DNA of 64,000 nt from Incurvaria masculella (taxonomy: Eukaryota; Arthropoda; Insecta; Lepidoptera; Incurvariidae): the NCBI GenBank assembly GCA_946894095.1, contig OX335655.1, positions 17,794,001 through 17,858,000 of the forward strand. The letters run 5' to 3'. Shown here one piece after another: positions 1-10,759 of the stretch. The translations under genes were made by a program, and so were the position numbers. Under the pieces are notes generated by a model. It did no database searches, was not told the origin of the DNA, and saw only the letters and a program-made list of their open reading frames with translations. The stretch's first letter is position 1. Every line of letters begins with the position of its first letter.

Positions 1-699
1 TTTACAGCACAACAAGCAATTCTCTCTTATGTCTATTTCCCCCGGCACATGGCTGAGGCGTAAGGAACATTACAATTGTGTATGTCACAATTTGACAGCT
101 ACGTCCAAGGACGACTTTGCTTTATTTCCTGGATATTTGGTAAGGGGGAAGGCAAGGACCTCTCTCCATGCAGCGTAAACTCTCAATAGTTTGTAAAGCC
201 TTTATGCGAGCGAGAAATTCGCTGCATGACCTCTCCAAAATCGCTGCATTGCCTTTTCTGGTCATCCGAAAGTCCTCGCATAAGCTTTTTTTAGTTATTC
301 CAAAATCCTGAACCCGCCTGATTCTAAGTGTTTTTTTGCGGTTTGTTTTGGGGTTGTCTACCACCTCAAGAGGTAGCAACTAACCCCATTTAAGGCTTTT
401 TAGTTGGTTAGTTATGTTAGCAACAACCTTTTTACATCTTGACCAGTTCACGAATCTGTCTCAGTGACACCCAGAAAACCTAAGGCACCTGCAAAACCTT
501 GTGCACACGAACGTTTACAAACATTGATTAATAGGCGAGCAACTTTAAAAGACAATAAAGAATAAAAAAACAATGACGAGCAATGAGTACATAAAAAGGA
601 AGAAACGACAACATAAAATTCCGCAGACTTATGAGAAAAATACAAAACTATTTACCAGAACAAGTTTAGCGGCAAAAATGTGCTGAAATACCGAAATCC
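1..699. other. AT-rich stretch, nothing recognised
   Basis: I see no recognisable coding domain, terminal repeat or RNA structure. An 85-codon open frame on the minus strand (122-379) is rich in basic residues but matches no family I know and has no flanking splice or promoter signal. Confidence 0.3.
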
Positions 700-985
700 G
701 GACCATCTCTGTGAATAGCTAAGAAGAATATTTGGAAATATGTATGTTTCTCACTAAAATAATGTTTGCTTTCGAAAAACGAACACGCTGACATTTTGTC
801 TGTGCCAAAAACAATGCTTCGCTCGAGGTTGAAACAGGGGAATGTGTATCTACATTTATTCCGATTATACCGTGCTTTGCTTTTACTCGACACTGGCAGA
901 AATACGCAAAACTCAAGCGTGATTGCCAAAAAGGCTAATCCACCAGCCTGGTGTGAAGCCCTTTAAAGAAGAAGAAGAAGAAGGG
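700..985 (+). repeat. Possible LINE 3' end with (AAG)n tail
   Basis: The segment ends in GTGTGAAGCCCTTTAAAG followed by five AAG units (966-983). The same GTGAAGCCCT string lies close to the 3' end of the reverse-transcriptase fragment at 9822-10148 (minus strand there), so this is probably the 3' tail of a related non-LTR retrotransposon. An open frame at 766-966 runs into the tail but shows no clear domain. The left boundary is a guess. Confidence 0.35.
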
Positions 986-2524
986 AAAGTGTATTATTCG
1001 CGCGCATACCTGTTATTTATATCATTCGCAGGCGATATAGAGAAAACAATTATCGAGTATGTGAATATGGATGTGGAGAGATGAAAAGGTGGGTCAGTTC
1101 TTGAGACCCAAGGCTGCGCAGCTGCTCTCCTCTTGTCGTGATTTGAATGTTGTATATGTGTTAACTCGCTGGGAAACTTCGTTAGTGCGATATAGACTTC
1201 ATGTCTAGCGAGTAGCGCCATCTAGCGCCACGTTTACTAGCTTCTATGCATCTGTTTGTTGATGTATGGCATGTGAAACTAGCAGCTCTCAGTAGTGGGC
1301 GCTAGGTCGCTACATGGAGAGCCGATTCGACCTTCGATGGGGCTCCCTTCGTGACTTCCCTGGCTAATAATTTAGCAAGGAAAAAAAAATATCTGAGCCT
1401 TCCCGATAACGTTGAATCGTCTAATTGATAAACATCCCTTTTTCTTTCTCGCCATTCGCTTCTTAGAAATAACTCCCTTCTGCCGAATGGAAAAGTTTTT
1501 TTTCCTTTTTCGAAGTTTTTATAGTAAGCCGCTTCGGGGAAATGATAAGAGAGTTCCCGGCGGGCTTTTAAGAGGCGTCGGTGGCCTAGCAGCGAAAATA
1601 GAAGAGATCAAAATGCCTTTAGGCAATTCACTCAATATGTATCGATAGACAAACCGCGTGGAACTTGGAACACTGGTTCTATTTATCGAAATTTTACATT
1701 TACCATACAAAAATTACCCTACAAGGCAAGCATTATGTGTTCTTCTGTCATAAAATCCAACATCTTTCTGTCTGTCTGTTTGGTTACAACTTCACAACAG
1801 AAATGAATGTTGACTGTATTATCATAAAGATTGCTTTTTCCCTTCAATAATTTAATTATGATTACAATATTATAATATCTACACTAAAAGCCACGACTTG
1901 ATGAGTGTATTTCACTTGTTTGTTGCATATTCTATTTGATTTCACTATTATGTTTTTTACAATGTTTATTTATGCTGTGAATTTAGTTTCTTATTCCGGC
2001 GATATATTCTAGTTATCCAAAAGAGGATTTCCAAAGAAATATTTGTTCGGTGTTAAGGGATAAAATCGATTTAAGGTTATGTACATCATAATGCCAATTT
2101 TATACCTTGTAGGTTTCTCTTAAGCCCGCTGCCTTTATCCTCTTGCGTAGTTATGCCCACGGCAAAGAATGTGTATTAAAACCCCCAGAACCTCTAATTG
2201 ATTCTCGTATTGCTTATTCCTCACTATTTCTCCATCATTATCTGTACTCTTTCTAACAATTCGACATGCTCCTTTTAAAACATTATTGGAAAACAAAACT
2301 TTACACATATTAGCACACTGATTAAAAGTTTATGAACCGCTCGTTTATATCATTGGCACGTCTAATGTTCCTAGGATAATTTTGGATCGAGGACTTCCCG
2401 TCTCCTACTTCTTCGGTAGTGGACTTTTTGTGGTCATTCATAATCGATCCACTTATGCAAGGCAAGGCCATGCGCCCCTGAGCTAAGAGCCGCTCAAAAT
2501 TCTAAACGGATTCATTGTACATAT
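986..2524. other. AT-rich stretch, nothing recognised
   Basis: Short open frames only (for example 1412-1648), all low complexity. No terminal repeats or RNA structures were found by eye. Confidence 0.3.
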
Positions 2525-2672
2525 TCCCTGTTACTTATAAACCTAGATCATCAGCTGAATAGTTATACAATGTTTTATCCTTTGCATTGACAGGCATTTT
2601 CTAATTCGATAGAAAGGGACAAAACATTGTATAACTATTAAGACGATGATCTGGCATTATAAGTAGCAGGGA
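2525..2672. repeat. 148-bp palindromic MITE-like hairpin
   Basis: The left part (from TCCCTGTTACTTATAA through ATAGTTATACAATGTTTT) is repeated in reverse complement on the right (AAAACATTGTATAACTAT through TTATAAGTAGCAGGGA). Arms of about 60 bp with some mismatches surround a 25-bp loop, so the whole unit can fold into one long hairpin. No flanking target duplication is evident. Confidence 0.6.
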
Positions 2673-2754
2673 CTATGTATTTACTCTTCACCTGCTTTGC
2701 GCAGTTGTTCCATTTATGTTACGTGTAATATACGTATCAAACTTTAAACGAGAA

Positions 2755-2850
2755 TGTCAATGGTGCAGCCACCGGGTGTCGAACCCACGCCAACCAGCTG
2801 AGAATCGTGACCCTAAATCTCTAGACCACGTACACATGGCACATACTATT
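2755..2850 (-). repeat. tRNA-like SINE fragment
   Basis: On the minus strand the bases at 2785-2775 read GGTTCGACACC, one mismatch from the pol III B box. A weak A-box-like TGGTCTAGAG lies about 35 bases upstream. This fits a degenerate tRNA-derived SINE head; no tail is visible. Confidence 0.35.
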
Positions 2851-2889
2851 TTCTTAAGGCCCTGGTACTAGCCAAATCGCAAAGTTAGA

Positions 2890-3987
2890 CGAGGCACCCC
2901 AAGTTAACTAACTAAGTCTGACGATTATAAGTGTCATCCTTACAATATATGATTCCTTGTCTAGGAATCGAATTATTCTCGTTAATGTATGTTTCCTTTT
3001 TCTATACAAAATACATTGCGGAAACGGTGTCCATTTCCGAACTTTTTTGACTAAATGTAGAAATCTAAAAGCAAATGGAATTTTTTGTTTATGCATATAT
3101 GCTGTTTTTGCTTATATCTAGAAATCGAATTACTTTCAGATTTCTAATGAGAAAAATCAACTTTTTTATTTTTATTATTATTTAAATAAATGATGGAATA
3201 AAAAAATATTAACAATCCATTATCAGTCTGGAGTTCTATTTAGATTTGCTGGAGAGTTTCACTACATATTATTACATTTGTTAAAAAGTGCATTTGTATG
3301 GCGCGAGTAGTTGGCTAGTCCTAACGCCTTAATATTCATTATTGGACAGAACATTTCATCAAACTGATCAAATTAAAATATTCTTCCTCATTTTCATGGA
3401 AATAAAACAATTTTACTACGTATCTGATTTTTTTAGAAGTTATAATTTTAATGTTTGCTGTTACTCTATCCATCGACGCAGGTGTATTTAAATAACAAGA
3501 ATACCACGTCCCACGTCCGACCTTCAAATCATAATTACAGGCTTAACTAAATGAAATATTTTAGCATTATAAAGTAAACTCAATTCAGTAAATTCTCTAA
3601 GACATACCAAATAATGAATAAAGTTATTAGGCAGAAATTGGGGAGCGGACTTACTCCGTATTAGAGAGTTTAATTCTCCAGCAAGTTACTTGCTACGGAA
3701 CGCCTAGGCAAATAATCATAAATTGAGTCTGATCAGCGAGTTAGGGAATTGCCAGGGGCCAGGAGTGAAGATGTACGAGTAGCTTTCTTTGAAAGTTTAT
3801 CGGTTACTCTTGTAAGTAGGTTGTGGCCGGCAGGGACGGCTAAGATCTGGTTACCATAACCACACCCATAAATGTATAATAATTTTCTTAACATCGATTG
3901 TTCTTAATGTAAGAAACACATGAATTAAGCAGAAGCTTCAAGCATTTTTAACTGTTTTACGAAATAAAAATTGTATTGTTGTTAATT
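2890..3987. other. AT-rich stretch, nothing recognised
   Basis: Only short open frames (2908-3096, 3339-3527, minus strand) with low-complexity translations. No repeats shared with the rest of the window were noticed. Confidence 0.3.
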
Positions 3988-4145
3988 GTTCATTGTTTAT
4001 TCATCATCCACAGGCAGCACACTGCACGCGGATCTGTCATATTTTATCATTAGCCAGTTCAGAGTTCACGGCGAAGAAGAACTGGCAAGAAACTTCGCTG
4101 AATTTTTTTCAACGTCCCCTTAGTCTAAGTTTACAAGATTGTTTG
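3988..4145 (-). repeat. LINE-type 3' end, copy 1
   Basis: Read on the minus strand this matches 20045-20217 over about 150 bases: GTAAACTTAGACTAAG, an A-run, TGATAAAATATGACAG-type sequence and a terminal GATGAATAAACAAT holding an AATAAA signal. Copy 2 carries an (AATAC)n tail after the same end, so both are probably 3' termini of one non-LTR retrotransposon family. Confidence 0.5.
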
Positions 4146-4846
4146 CCACTGCTTACAGAAATACGGGTAATTTGTACCCGTTTGTGTGAATACATGATTT
4201 AAATTCCTTGTAAAATAAATAGCAAGTATTCATCGTTAATTATAAAAGAAAAAACTCAGATGAATATATTAAATTAATATTAATTCACAAAAATCATTTG
4301 TTGTATTCATATGATTATAGTAGTAGTATGATTGTAGTAGTAATCATTTGATTGATTGTATAAGTGAAAACAAAACATACACTAAACACTAATAAGTTGG
4401 CAATGAGTTCACAAGACTTCCTTTTGTTCAAGTCCGGTTTCAAACTAATTTCGAGACCAAAACTATTCTGTTACAATGCTTAAATATACATAGAAGCATA
4501 ATATATGTATAACCCCAAATTAATGAGATAACGGTAATATCGTATCCATTAAATATAGTTGGTTGAATGCAAAATATAAAAATATTGTTATCTATGCGTG
4601 TACGGAGGTACTCGTTTCTAGTAAGGATTACCCTTAACTCCTACACAGAACCACGCCAAGGTCACTAAATTTATTTTCTTGGATCCAACGACCCTCCGGC
4701 GGGCGTTTCCACATAAATCTTTCCTGCAGTAAATCTATACAAATCTGGAGCCTCGTCAAAGGGGGAAAACGGGGGGAGGGTGGGAGGAGGGGAGGAGGGC
4801 TAGCATCCAGCCTGTTGTCATGAAATCACGGCAAAACGTACTTAGT
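4146..4846. other. Spacer, nothing recognised
   Basis: No coding or repeat signal was found apart from a purine-rich G-run patch around 4760-4800. Confidence 0.3.
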
Positions 4847-5582
4847 CCAGAGCCTGTAGTCTCAGTTCTCACCTAAATTGGCGTTTACGTAACTTCGAAG
4901 TTCCATGAAAACGTCAAACTCCATACAAGTTTTTACTAGATATTCTGTGGTTTTACTTCTTCAAGCTGTCAAAGTCAAACTCGGACTTCCGATTTGTATG
5001 AAAACGCGGAGTGGACGTAAACGGCAACGTCGACGTATTTACGTCAACGTTGAGTAAGCTGTCAAATCAAACTCGGACTCGCAAATGGTAGGTCGTTTAA
5101 CGCCCTCTGCGCGCGCTCTTCAATTTCTCCATACATTTGAAAACGCCAGTCGATTGGTTTGCCGTAACGCCAATTTAGGTGACAACTGGGACTTCGGGTA
5201 CAGAGCCGGCAGTCTCAGTTGTCACCGAAATTGGCGTTTACGGCAAACCGATCGAATGGCGTTTTCAAATGTATGGAGAAATGCGTTTTCAAATGTATGG
5301 AGAAATTTAAGAGCGCGCATAGTGGGCGTTAATCGAACTTACATTTGCTAGTCCGAGTTTGATTTGACAGCTTACTAAACGTTGCCGTAAATACGTCGAC
5401 GTTGCCGTTTACGCCGACTCCGCGTTTTCATACAAATCGGAAGTCCGCGTTTGACTTTGACAGCTTGAAGAAGTAAAACCACAGAATATCTAGTAAAAAC
5501 TTGTATGGAGTTTGACGTATTTACGGAACTTCGAAGTTACGTAAACGCCAATTTAGGTGAGAACTGAGACTACCGGCTCTGG
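4847..5582. repeat. Family D inverted dimer (foldback, 736 bp)
   Basis: Two copies of the roughly 330-bp family D unit lie in opposite orientation, meeting at about 5195-5212. Outer ends are inverted repeats (CCAGAGCC then GTAGTCTCAGTTCTCACC on the left). Each unit also has its own inverted ends built on TCACCTAAATTGGCGTT. Single units occur at 15465-15787 and 50779-51120. Arms are over 300 bp with scattered mismatches and a short duplication (GCGTTTTCAAATGTATGGAG twice near 5265-5300). No target duplication is evident. Confidence 0.75.
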
Positions 5583-7054
5583 TTTCTGCGGTCCACGGGC
5601 TGATATCTCGGGAGCTATTATCATAATAAATATACAAAAAGAGTGTTAAATTAATTATAGTTATCGATGTGGAGAAGGAGATGTAGAGTACGGAACTGAC
5701 TTTAACAAAAAAATTCGTTCGTTCTTATGTTATGAAATTTTCAAATGCTTTAAAGCCTTCTAACTGATTTTCAATCCTCAGATAGTACTTATCAGACTGA
5801 TAGTACAAATTCACGTTTGTCAAAAGACAGATAGTAATTGCCGGAGAATTATATCTTTTATCACAATTATCTGACTTTAATCTTACTAATAAACATATGG
5901 ACTTACTATATCGGATGGATAAGCAGAAGCGTAAATAAATCCGTCGAATAGTTATCTGTCTGTTTATCTGACCATTGAAAAATTAGCCCTTAGAATAAAA
6001 AAAACTTATTTTCTTGGGTAAAATGTATAAATATATTTTGATGACTTTCCTCTCCCATCTTAGACTATGCAATTGGACATTCAATGTGAATTTAAAAAAA
6101 TTATGTTTGCATCAAAAATCTTTGTTTTTTTTTTATAAATTGAAATATTCATAATTTATGCACATACTGAAGCTGCATACAACGTTAATAGCTTAGTAAA
6201 GTTGAGTGAAATTTCAGACTCCGGAGAGGGTTACGTCATAGCTGTACGCATTTTGCTGAAGTAAATAATGGATTATTGATGCAGTTTTGGCAGGCAGTGA
6301 GTGTGAGCAAAGTTTTCGGCTCTATTCTATTCGTTTTAAGAGCATCTCATACCTAAACATTTTCGACCAATTTTTGCGATTGCAACAAGATAGCTAGAGC
6401 CAATAAATCTTTCTAAATGTGACCAACCCGCATAACGCGTGAAACCGGTTTTTTAATTGTTTCCTTGAAGAAATTTGAAAAAGTTAAACGCAACCTTGAC
6501 TAAATTGGTAGATAATGTTACGCTCTTTAAAAAAGTACATAAATAAATATCAGTTAATCTCAATATAAGCAGCATACTTGAAATAGAATACTTTTGAGAC
6601 CTGACTTCAGCATTATTTTCTTTACAAAAAATATCATTTTCTAAAGTATTTTTTTAACTATATTGGTAGAAGATTAGTTGAAATTGCACATGGTTTTTTA
6701 TCATACGCATTGGGTAGCATAATAATCTTGACGGAAGAACAGGGAGACTGAAGACTAAAGTAATGTGCTAATTGGTTGAAGAGATCAAAGCAACCGGCGC
6801 GCACCGCTATGATATCGGGCGCTCAAATGGCGCACCAATTAGGGCTTCGCATAAGTCTTCTCTTGTCGTCCATGAACACGAATAGACTATAATGGCGCAA
6901 ATTCATTATCCTAACCGCTTTCAGGACATCTGAAATTAAAACTTGTCCTCTCTAGTGAAACAATGACTTTCGCAGAAGATTGCAAAATTTCAATAAAACA
7001 TCCGTCTGACACGGGGCATAATATTCGTTTAATATGATAATGTGAATGCAAATA
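5583..7054. other. AT-rich stretch, nothing recognised
   Basis: No open frame with a recognisable domain and no repeat shared with the rest of the window. Confidence 0.3.
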
Positions 7055-7073
7055 GGGGGGGGGGGGGGGGGGG
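7055..7073 (+). repeat. Poly(G) run, 19 bases
   Basis: Nineteen consecutive G lie between AATA and CGCACC. Runs of this length are unstable and are often miscalled, so the exact number is uncertain. Confidence 0.9.
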
Positions 7074-8024
7074 CGCACCGGGCAGGCGCGCGAGCCGACT
7101 GGCCAATTAGCGATTCCACAACTAACCTCCCCCACCTTCCTGGGGAGAGACTTCTTTTACTCTGGGAAACGATTAGGGTCGTGATTTTTCGATTCGGGAG
7201 ATATTCATGACGCATGACATTGAGCAGTTTTATTTTATTTTATTACAACAATACAGTTTTAAGTATGGTATTCTAATCTGTTGGTGGGTAGCTATTATAA
7301 ATGCAAGAATAGTTTGTCCTACAAGTAGCGCAGTGCCATCTGTTATTTATACTGTTATAAAAACATTGGTACCCCTTACTCCGACGTAAGAAAAATACAA
7401 TTGTTAGAACGAACTATTTTCTAGAATACTAAAAACACAACATATGTACTTTAAAAATACAAAAGAGTACCAAATAACACTCAAGAATACCCAAGAACAT
7501 CTAAGAACACGAAAAAAACAAAAAGAACACCCGATGGACACCAAAGAACATGAAAAGAATACCAAACAAAAAACCCAAGAATAGAAAGCAAACCAAATAA
7601 TACAGAAGATTTTCCAAATTTAGAGGACAAGTTTAATTTTGGAAGAGCATCGTTCTGCATAACCTTTTTTTGTGCTCTTTCGAAACATTTTTGTTTCAAT
7701 CAAATTGGGAGCAAAACTTTGATTTTGGAAGACTCCGCATGAGCTTTTTTTGCTAATTCGAAAAATGTTTGCAGTATTCCACACAAATATTGGAATACCA
7801 TCATCTGCATGACATTTTTTTGCTCTTCGAAATCCCCGCTCAAACGAAAATAATTTATACACATTTCAGATTTCATCATCTTGTAGTCCTTACGAAATCC
7901 CAGAATATTCGGTAATCCTAGGAATCTTTGGTAATCCCTTAGGAATCTTTAGGACTCTCGAAATCACAAGGTAATCCTGGTCATACTGACTGCTGGTAAT
8001 CTTGGTACTTAAATTAATTAATTT
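7074..8024. other. A-rich unique stretch
   Basis: Segment 7440-7640 is a low-complexity A-rich run with recurring AAGAACA and ACCAA words. Overlapping minus-strand open frames in 7481-7862 reflect that composition and show no domain. Confidence 0.3.
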
Positions 8025-8660
8025 ATTTTTATTTATTTATTTATTAAGCAGTCATCTGGTAGTAACCTACACTTGAAATTGTCATACAATATTCATCGTT
8101 AAAATACATTGCGTCTAACAATACAAAGAACAAAGTAGTAAACCGAGGTTTAAAGCGTAATAAATAATCTTAATTAATTAATTTTAACAACATAAATATA
8201 AATTGCCAAAGTTAAAGGTAATTAAAATTTAAGTGTAAATGTAAGTGTAAAAAGCCCATGTCATAATATTAAATACAATGTAAGATTATTAACACAAAAA
8301 TAGATAAAATACATTAATAATATTCAGGTGTACAGAGCCCTCGTCAGAATATCTATTATAATCTACATTAGTCATATTTTTAAAACAATATAAAAAAATA
8401 ATTACAATTTTAAATTTTTATTTTTAAATATGCATTTCTTATGAAAAAGTCTAATCAGCAACATCATGGAAAAGAGTTTTGTCCGTTATAGCTTCAGTAA
8501 TGGTATGCTTTTTTTGTTAAAATATTATTGACCTTAAATTTAAAATCATTTCCAGACAAGCTTCTAATTTCCGTAGGTAGTTTATAATAAAATCTGATGC
8601 TATTACCATAGACTAACTATGTTATTACAAATGAAACTCTACGAAGTTTTGGTTAGTCTG
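8025..8660 (-). pseudogene. Non-LTR retrotransposon 3' end with RT C-terminus remnant
   Basis: On the minus strand a short open frame reading FYYKLPTEIRSLSG, then a basic stretch ending KKAYHY and a stop near 8485, resembles the C-terminal end of CR1/jockey-type reverse transcriptases (pattern: W/F-x-KLP-x-E-I then K-rich end). About 450 bases of AT-rich 3' UTR follow, ending at 8027-8044 in TAAA units, as expected for a LINE tail. Everything upstream of the C-terminus is unrecognisable or missing. Confidence 0.5.
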
Positions 8661-8787
8661 TGCCTAATACATTTAAGTTTGTTCTTGCTTCTGGTGTTGT
8701 AATTGTGTACATCAGAATTAATTGTGTGACTGCCGATCGTTTTTCTTACATAAAGTATATTCTGATATCTTATAATCTTGGTAATAC

Positions 8788-9030
8788 TTGGTACTTGGTA
8801 CACTTTTCGGTCAAGTGACTGACCCCTCGCTCGACGGTATACCTACTGAGTGCTATTTAGCAAAATGGGAGGCAGAGCACACAGACCATATAGTCCCCGA
8901 ACGACATGCAAATGAACCCAATTACAGAACGAGTCGTATAAAAATATCCACTTTCCATTTTGTTGGAGTTCCGGCCGCTGTCATTGTTTTGGTATTGGGT
9001 TTAGCACTGGCAACTGGTGTATTCTCATAA
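8788..9030 (+). CDS. Unidentified open frame with C-terminal membrane segment
   Basis: An 80-codon open frame without an ATG near its start ends at TAA 9028-9030. Residues about 55-80 form a hydrophobic helix (core VPAAVIVLVLGLALATG) preceded by basic KIS and charged, His-containing sequence, as in a tail-anchored or single-pass protein. I do not recognise the family. It could be a terminal host exon, a retrocopy fragment or chance; no convincing splice acceptor is visible. Confidence 0.25.
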   Translation: MVLGTLFGQVTDPSLDGIPTECYLAKWEAEHTDHIVPERHANEPNYRTSRIKISTFHFVGVPAAVIVLVLGLALATGVFS

Positions 9031-9821
9031 CTGAATACTTGTTGGCAAGTTTTATTTTTGGACTGAGCTGGATGGGTAACTCCACACCTACGGTAATGCT
9101 AATACCAAGCAATGCAAGAACTGTTTATTTTTAACAAAAACCTTGATCTAATTGGTCACAGTTCAAAGCTGTACATAACAGAGATCAAGACCAATGTACG
9201 CAAGTACTCCATAAGTAAAAGAGTTACACACACACACAGTAAAAAATGTAAACCAATTAAGAAACAGTTCAGTAATTGTTCCAAACAAATTTCTTAAGAA
9301 CTCTTAAAAATGATGTTAGCAAAACCGAAATTCTTAGTGCTACTAAGAAGTGACTAAGCAAACTACTAACTGGACCAACGGAAATGCACAAAAATGTGCA
9401 TAAAGTGATCCATACAATAAAGTCACGAATAAGTGATATAATTCTACCACGCCCAGTGTTTTTTAACCTAATTGATCAGACATCGATTCTATGTAAACGT
9501 TTTTGAATGTTTGCTTTAAAAACATGAAATATACCTTTATTCCGAACTCCTGGAGCACGCGAACATGGTGCCATGTTGAATATTACTTGGGTTGAATAAT
9601 GTTTATGTTTACAATGAGCTGTTTGAATTACAAAAATTGATTTTTAAATTGATAAAACATCTCTATGATAGCCTTAAATAAATCATGTCGATATCTGGAA
9701 CAATGATTTAGTTTTAAATATTTAAGCGCTTTGCTTGACTAATTAGAGAATGAATGCGTCGTGCGTCGACAGTGGTCAACGAATTAGGATAAGGCGCGTC
9801 TATCGATTCCGCAACCTTTTC
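9031..9821. other. AT-rich stretch, nothing recognised
   Basis: Only short open frames (9112-9297) and a small (AC)n run near 9228. No repeat shared with the rest of the window was noticed. Confidence 0.3.
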
Positions 9822-10148
9822 TGTGGCAGGGCTTCACATTTTTTGAGGTGCCCGAGGATGCCCATGGGCTTTTGAACTTACACGACAACCATCCTGGTCG
9901 GCCAGGAGCTTCTTCACACCATGTTTAAAAGACCTCAGGTTGTACTTTGGGGATGTACCTCGACAGGTAGTGCATTCCATATTTTAGCGACCCTAGAGAT
10001 AAAAGACCTAGAGGACCGGTTAGTTCTAATTTTGGGTTCGTCGACAGTGCGACGGGTGCAATTCCGGTCTGCTCCGAGTTGAGAGATAACGGAAAGGGGG
10101 CGGAGGGATGGCCTATGGTCAATGACTAGGCCTCCGCTCGCAATCAGT
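9822..10148 (-). pseudogene. Non-LTR reverse transcriptase C-terminal fragment
   Basis: The minus-strand frame contains RSSRSFISRVAKIWNALPVEV, the conserved end of many insect LINE reverse transcriptases (SRSF-x-P-R-x-x-x-x-WN-x-LP-x-E-V). A stop follows at about 9935, and LINE-like 3' sequence continues toward 9822. Related 3' ends occur at 35940-36240 and 63540-63805. The fragment is cut at 10148/10149 by the hAT-like insertion, beyond which the minus-strand sequence seems to resume at 13066. Confidence 0.65.
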
Positions 10149-10156
10149 GCCTCAGA
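10149..10156. repeat. Left 8-bp target duplication of hAT-like element
   Basis: GCCTCAGA here matches GACTCAGA at 13058-13065 at 7 of 8 positions, directly outside the inverted ends of the 10157-13057 element. An 8-bp duplication is the hAT signature. Confidence 0.6.
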
Positions 10157-10285
10157 CAGCGCCGGATTTAAGGAAGGGCAACGGGGGCAACCGACCGGGG
10201 TCTCCACAATCGTACTTATCTTATACAAATAAATGGTTGGAAAATCCAAATATTATGGTGAATTTTAACCCTTTGTGGGTAATAT

Positions 10286-10300
10286 CGGTCTCACAGACCG
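10286..10300. repeat. piggyBac subterminal palindrome 1
   Basis: CGGTCTcacAGACCG lies just inside the left terminal repeat. The linker GGGTAATAT before it is mirrored in the later copies as ATATTACCC, so the end itself forms half of the repeat module. Likely a transposase-binding site (inference). Confidence 0.8.
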
Positions 10301-10469
10301 CTATGGTATATCTAACATGGCCCTACCGCCTTGCCCCGCCACCTAGTGACTTGCAGCTCCCAGTACCTTTCGTCCATTTCGTCGGGAACCGGCAGGCGCG
10401 GTGGTGTCGTTCTGCGGTGCGCGTACGGTAAGTTTTCCCGCCTTTTTTACAACACCAATTTTTGCGTAC

Positions 10470-10569
10470 CGGTCTCACGGACCGATATTACCCGAGACGT
10501 CGATGTTTTTAGCGGTCTCACAGACCGATGTTACCCGAGACGTCGACATTTTGGCGGTCATACAGACCG
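10470..10569. repeat. piggyBac subterminal palindrome array
   Basis: Three further copies of the 15-bp palindrome lie at 10470-10484, 10513-10527 and 10555-10569, spaced 43 and 42 bp. They are joined by a repeated linker containing TTACCCGAGACGTCGA. About four helical turns separate the copies, a phased arrangement typical of protein-binding sites. Confidence 0.8.
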
Positions 10570-10759
10570 GTATGACCCGTAATAGCACAATTTATTTGTC
10601 GTGAATAAACTCTTTTATAATTTTTGGTGATAGATGCAAGTACATTTTTACTAAACTCATTCCTGCATAAAGTAGTGCATCCGTTTTTATTAGGACATAC
10701 ATAATACAAAATAAAAATGAACGTTTGATTAATGTTGGAAAGTTTTTTATGGTAGAAAA

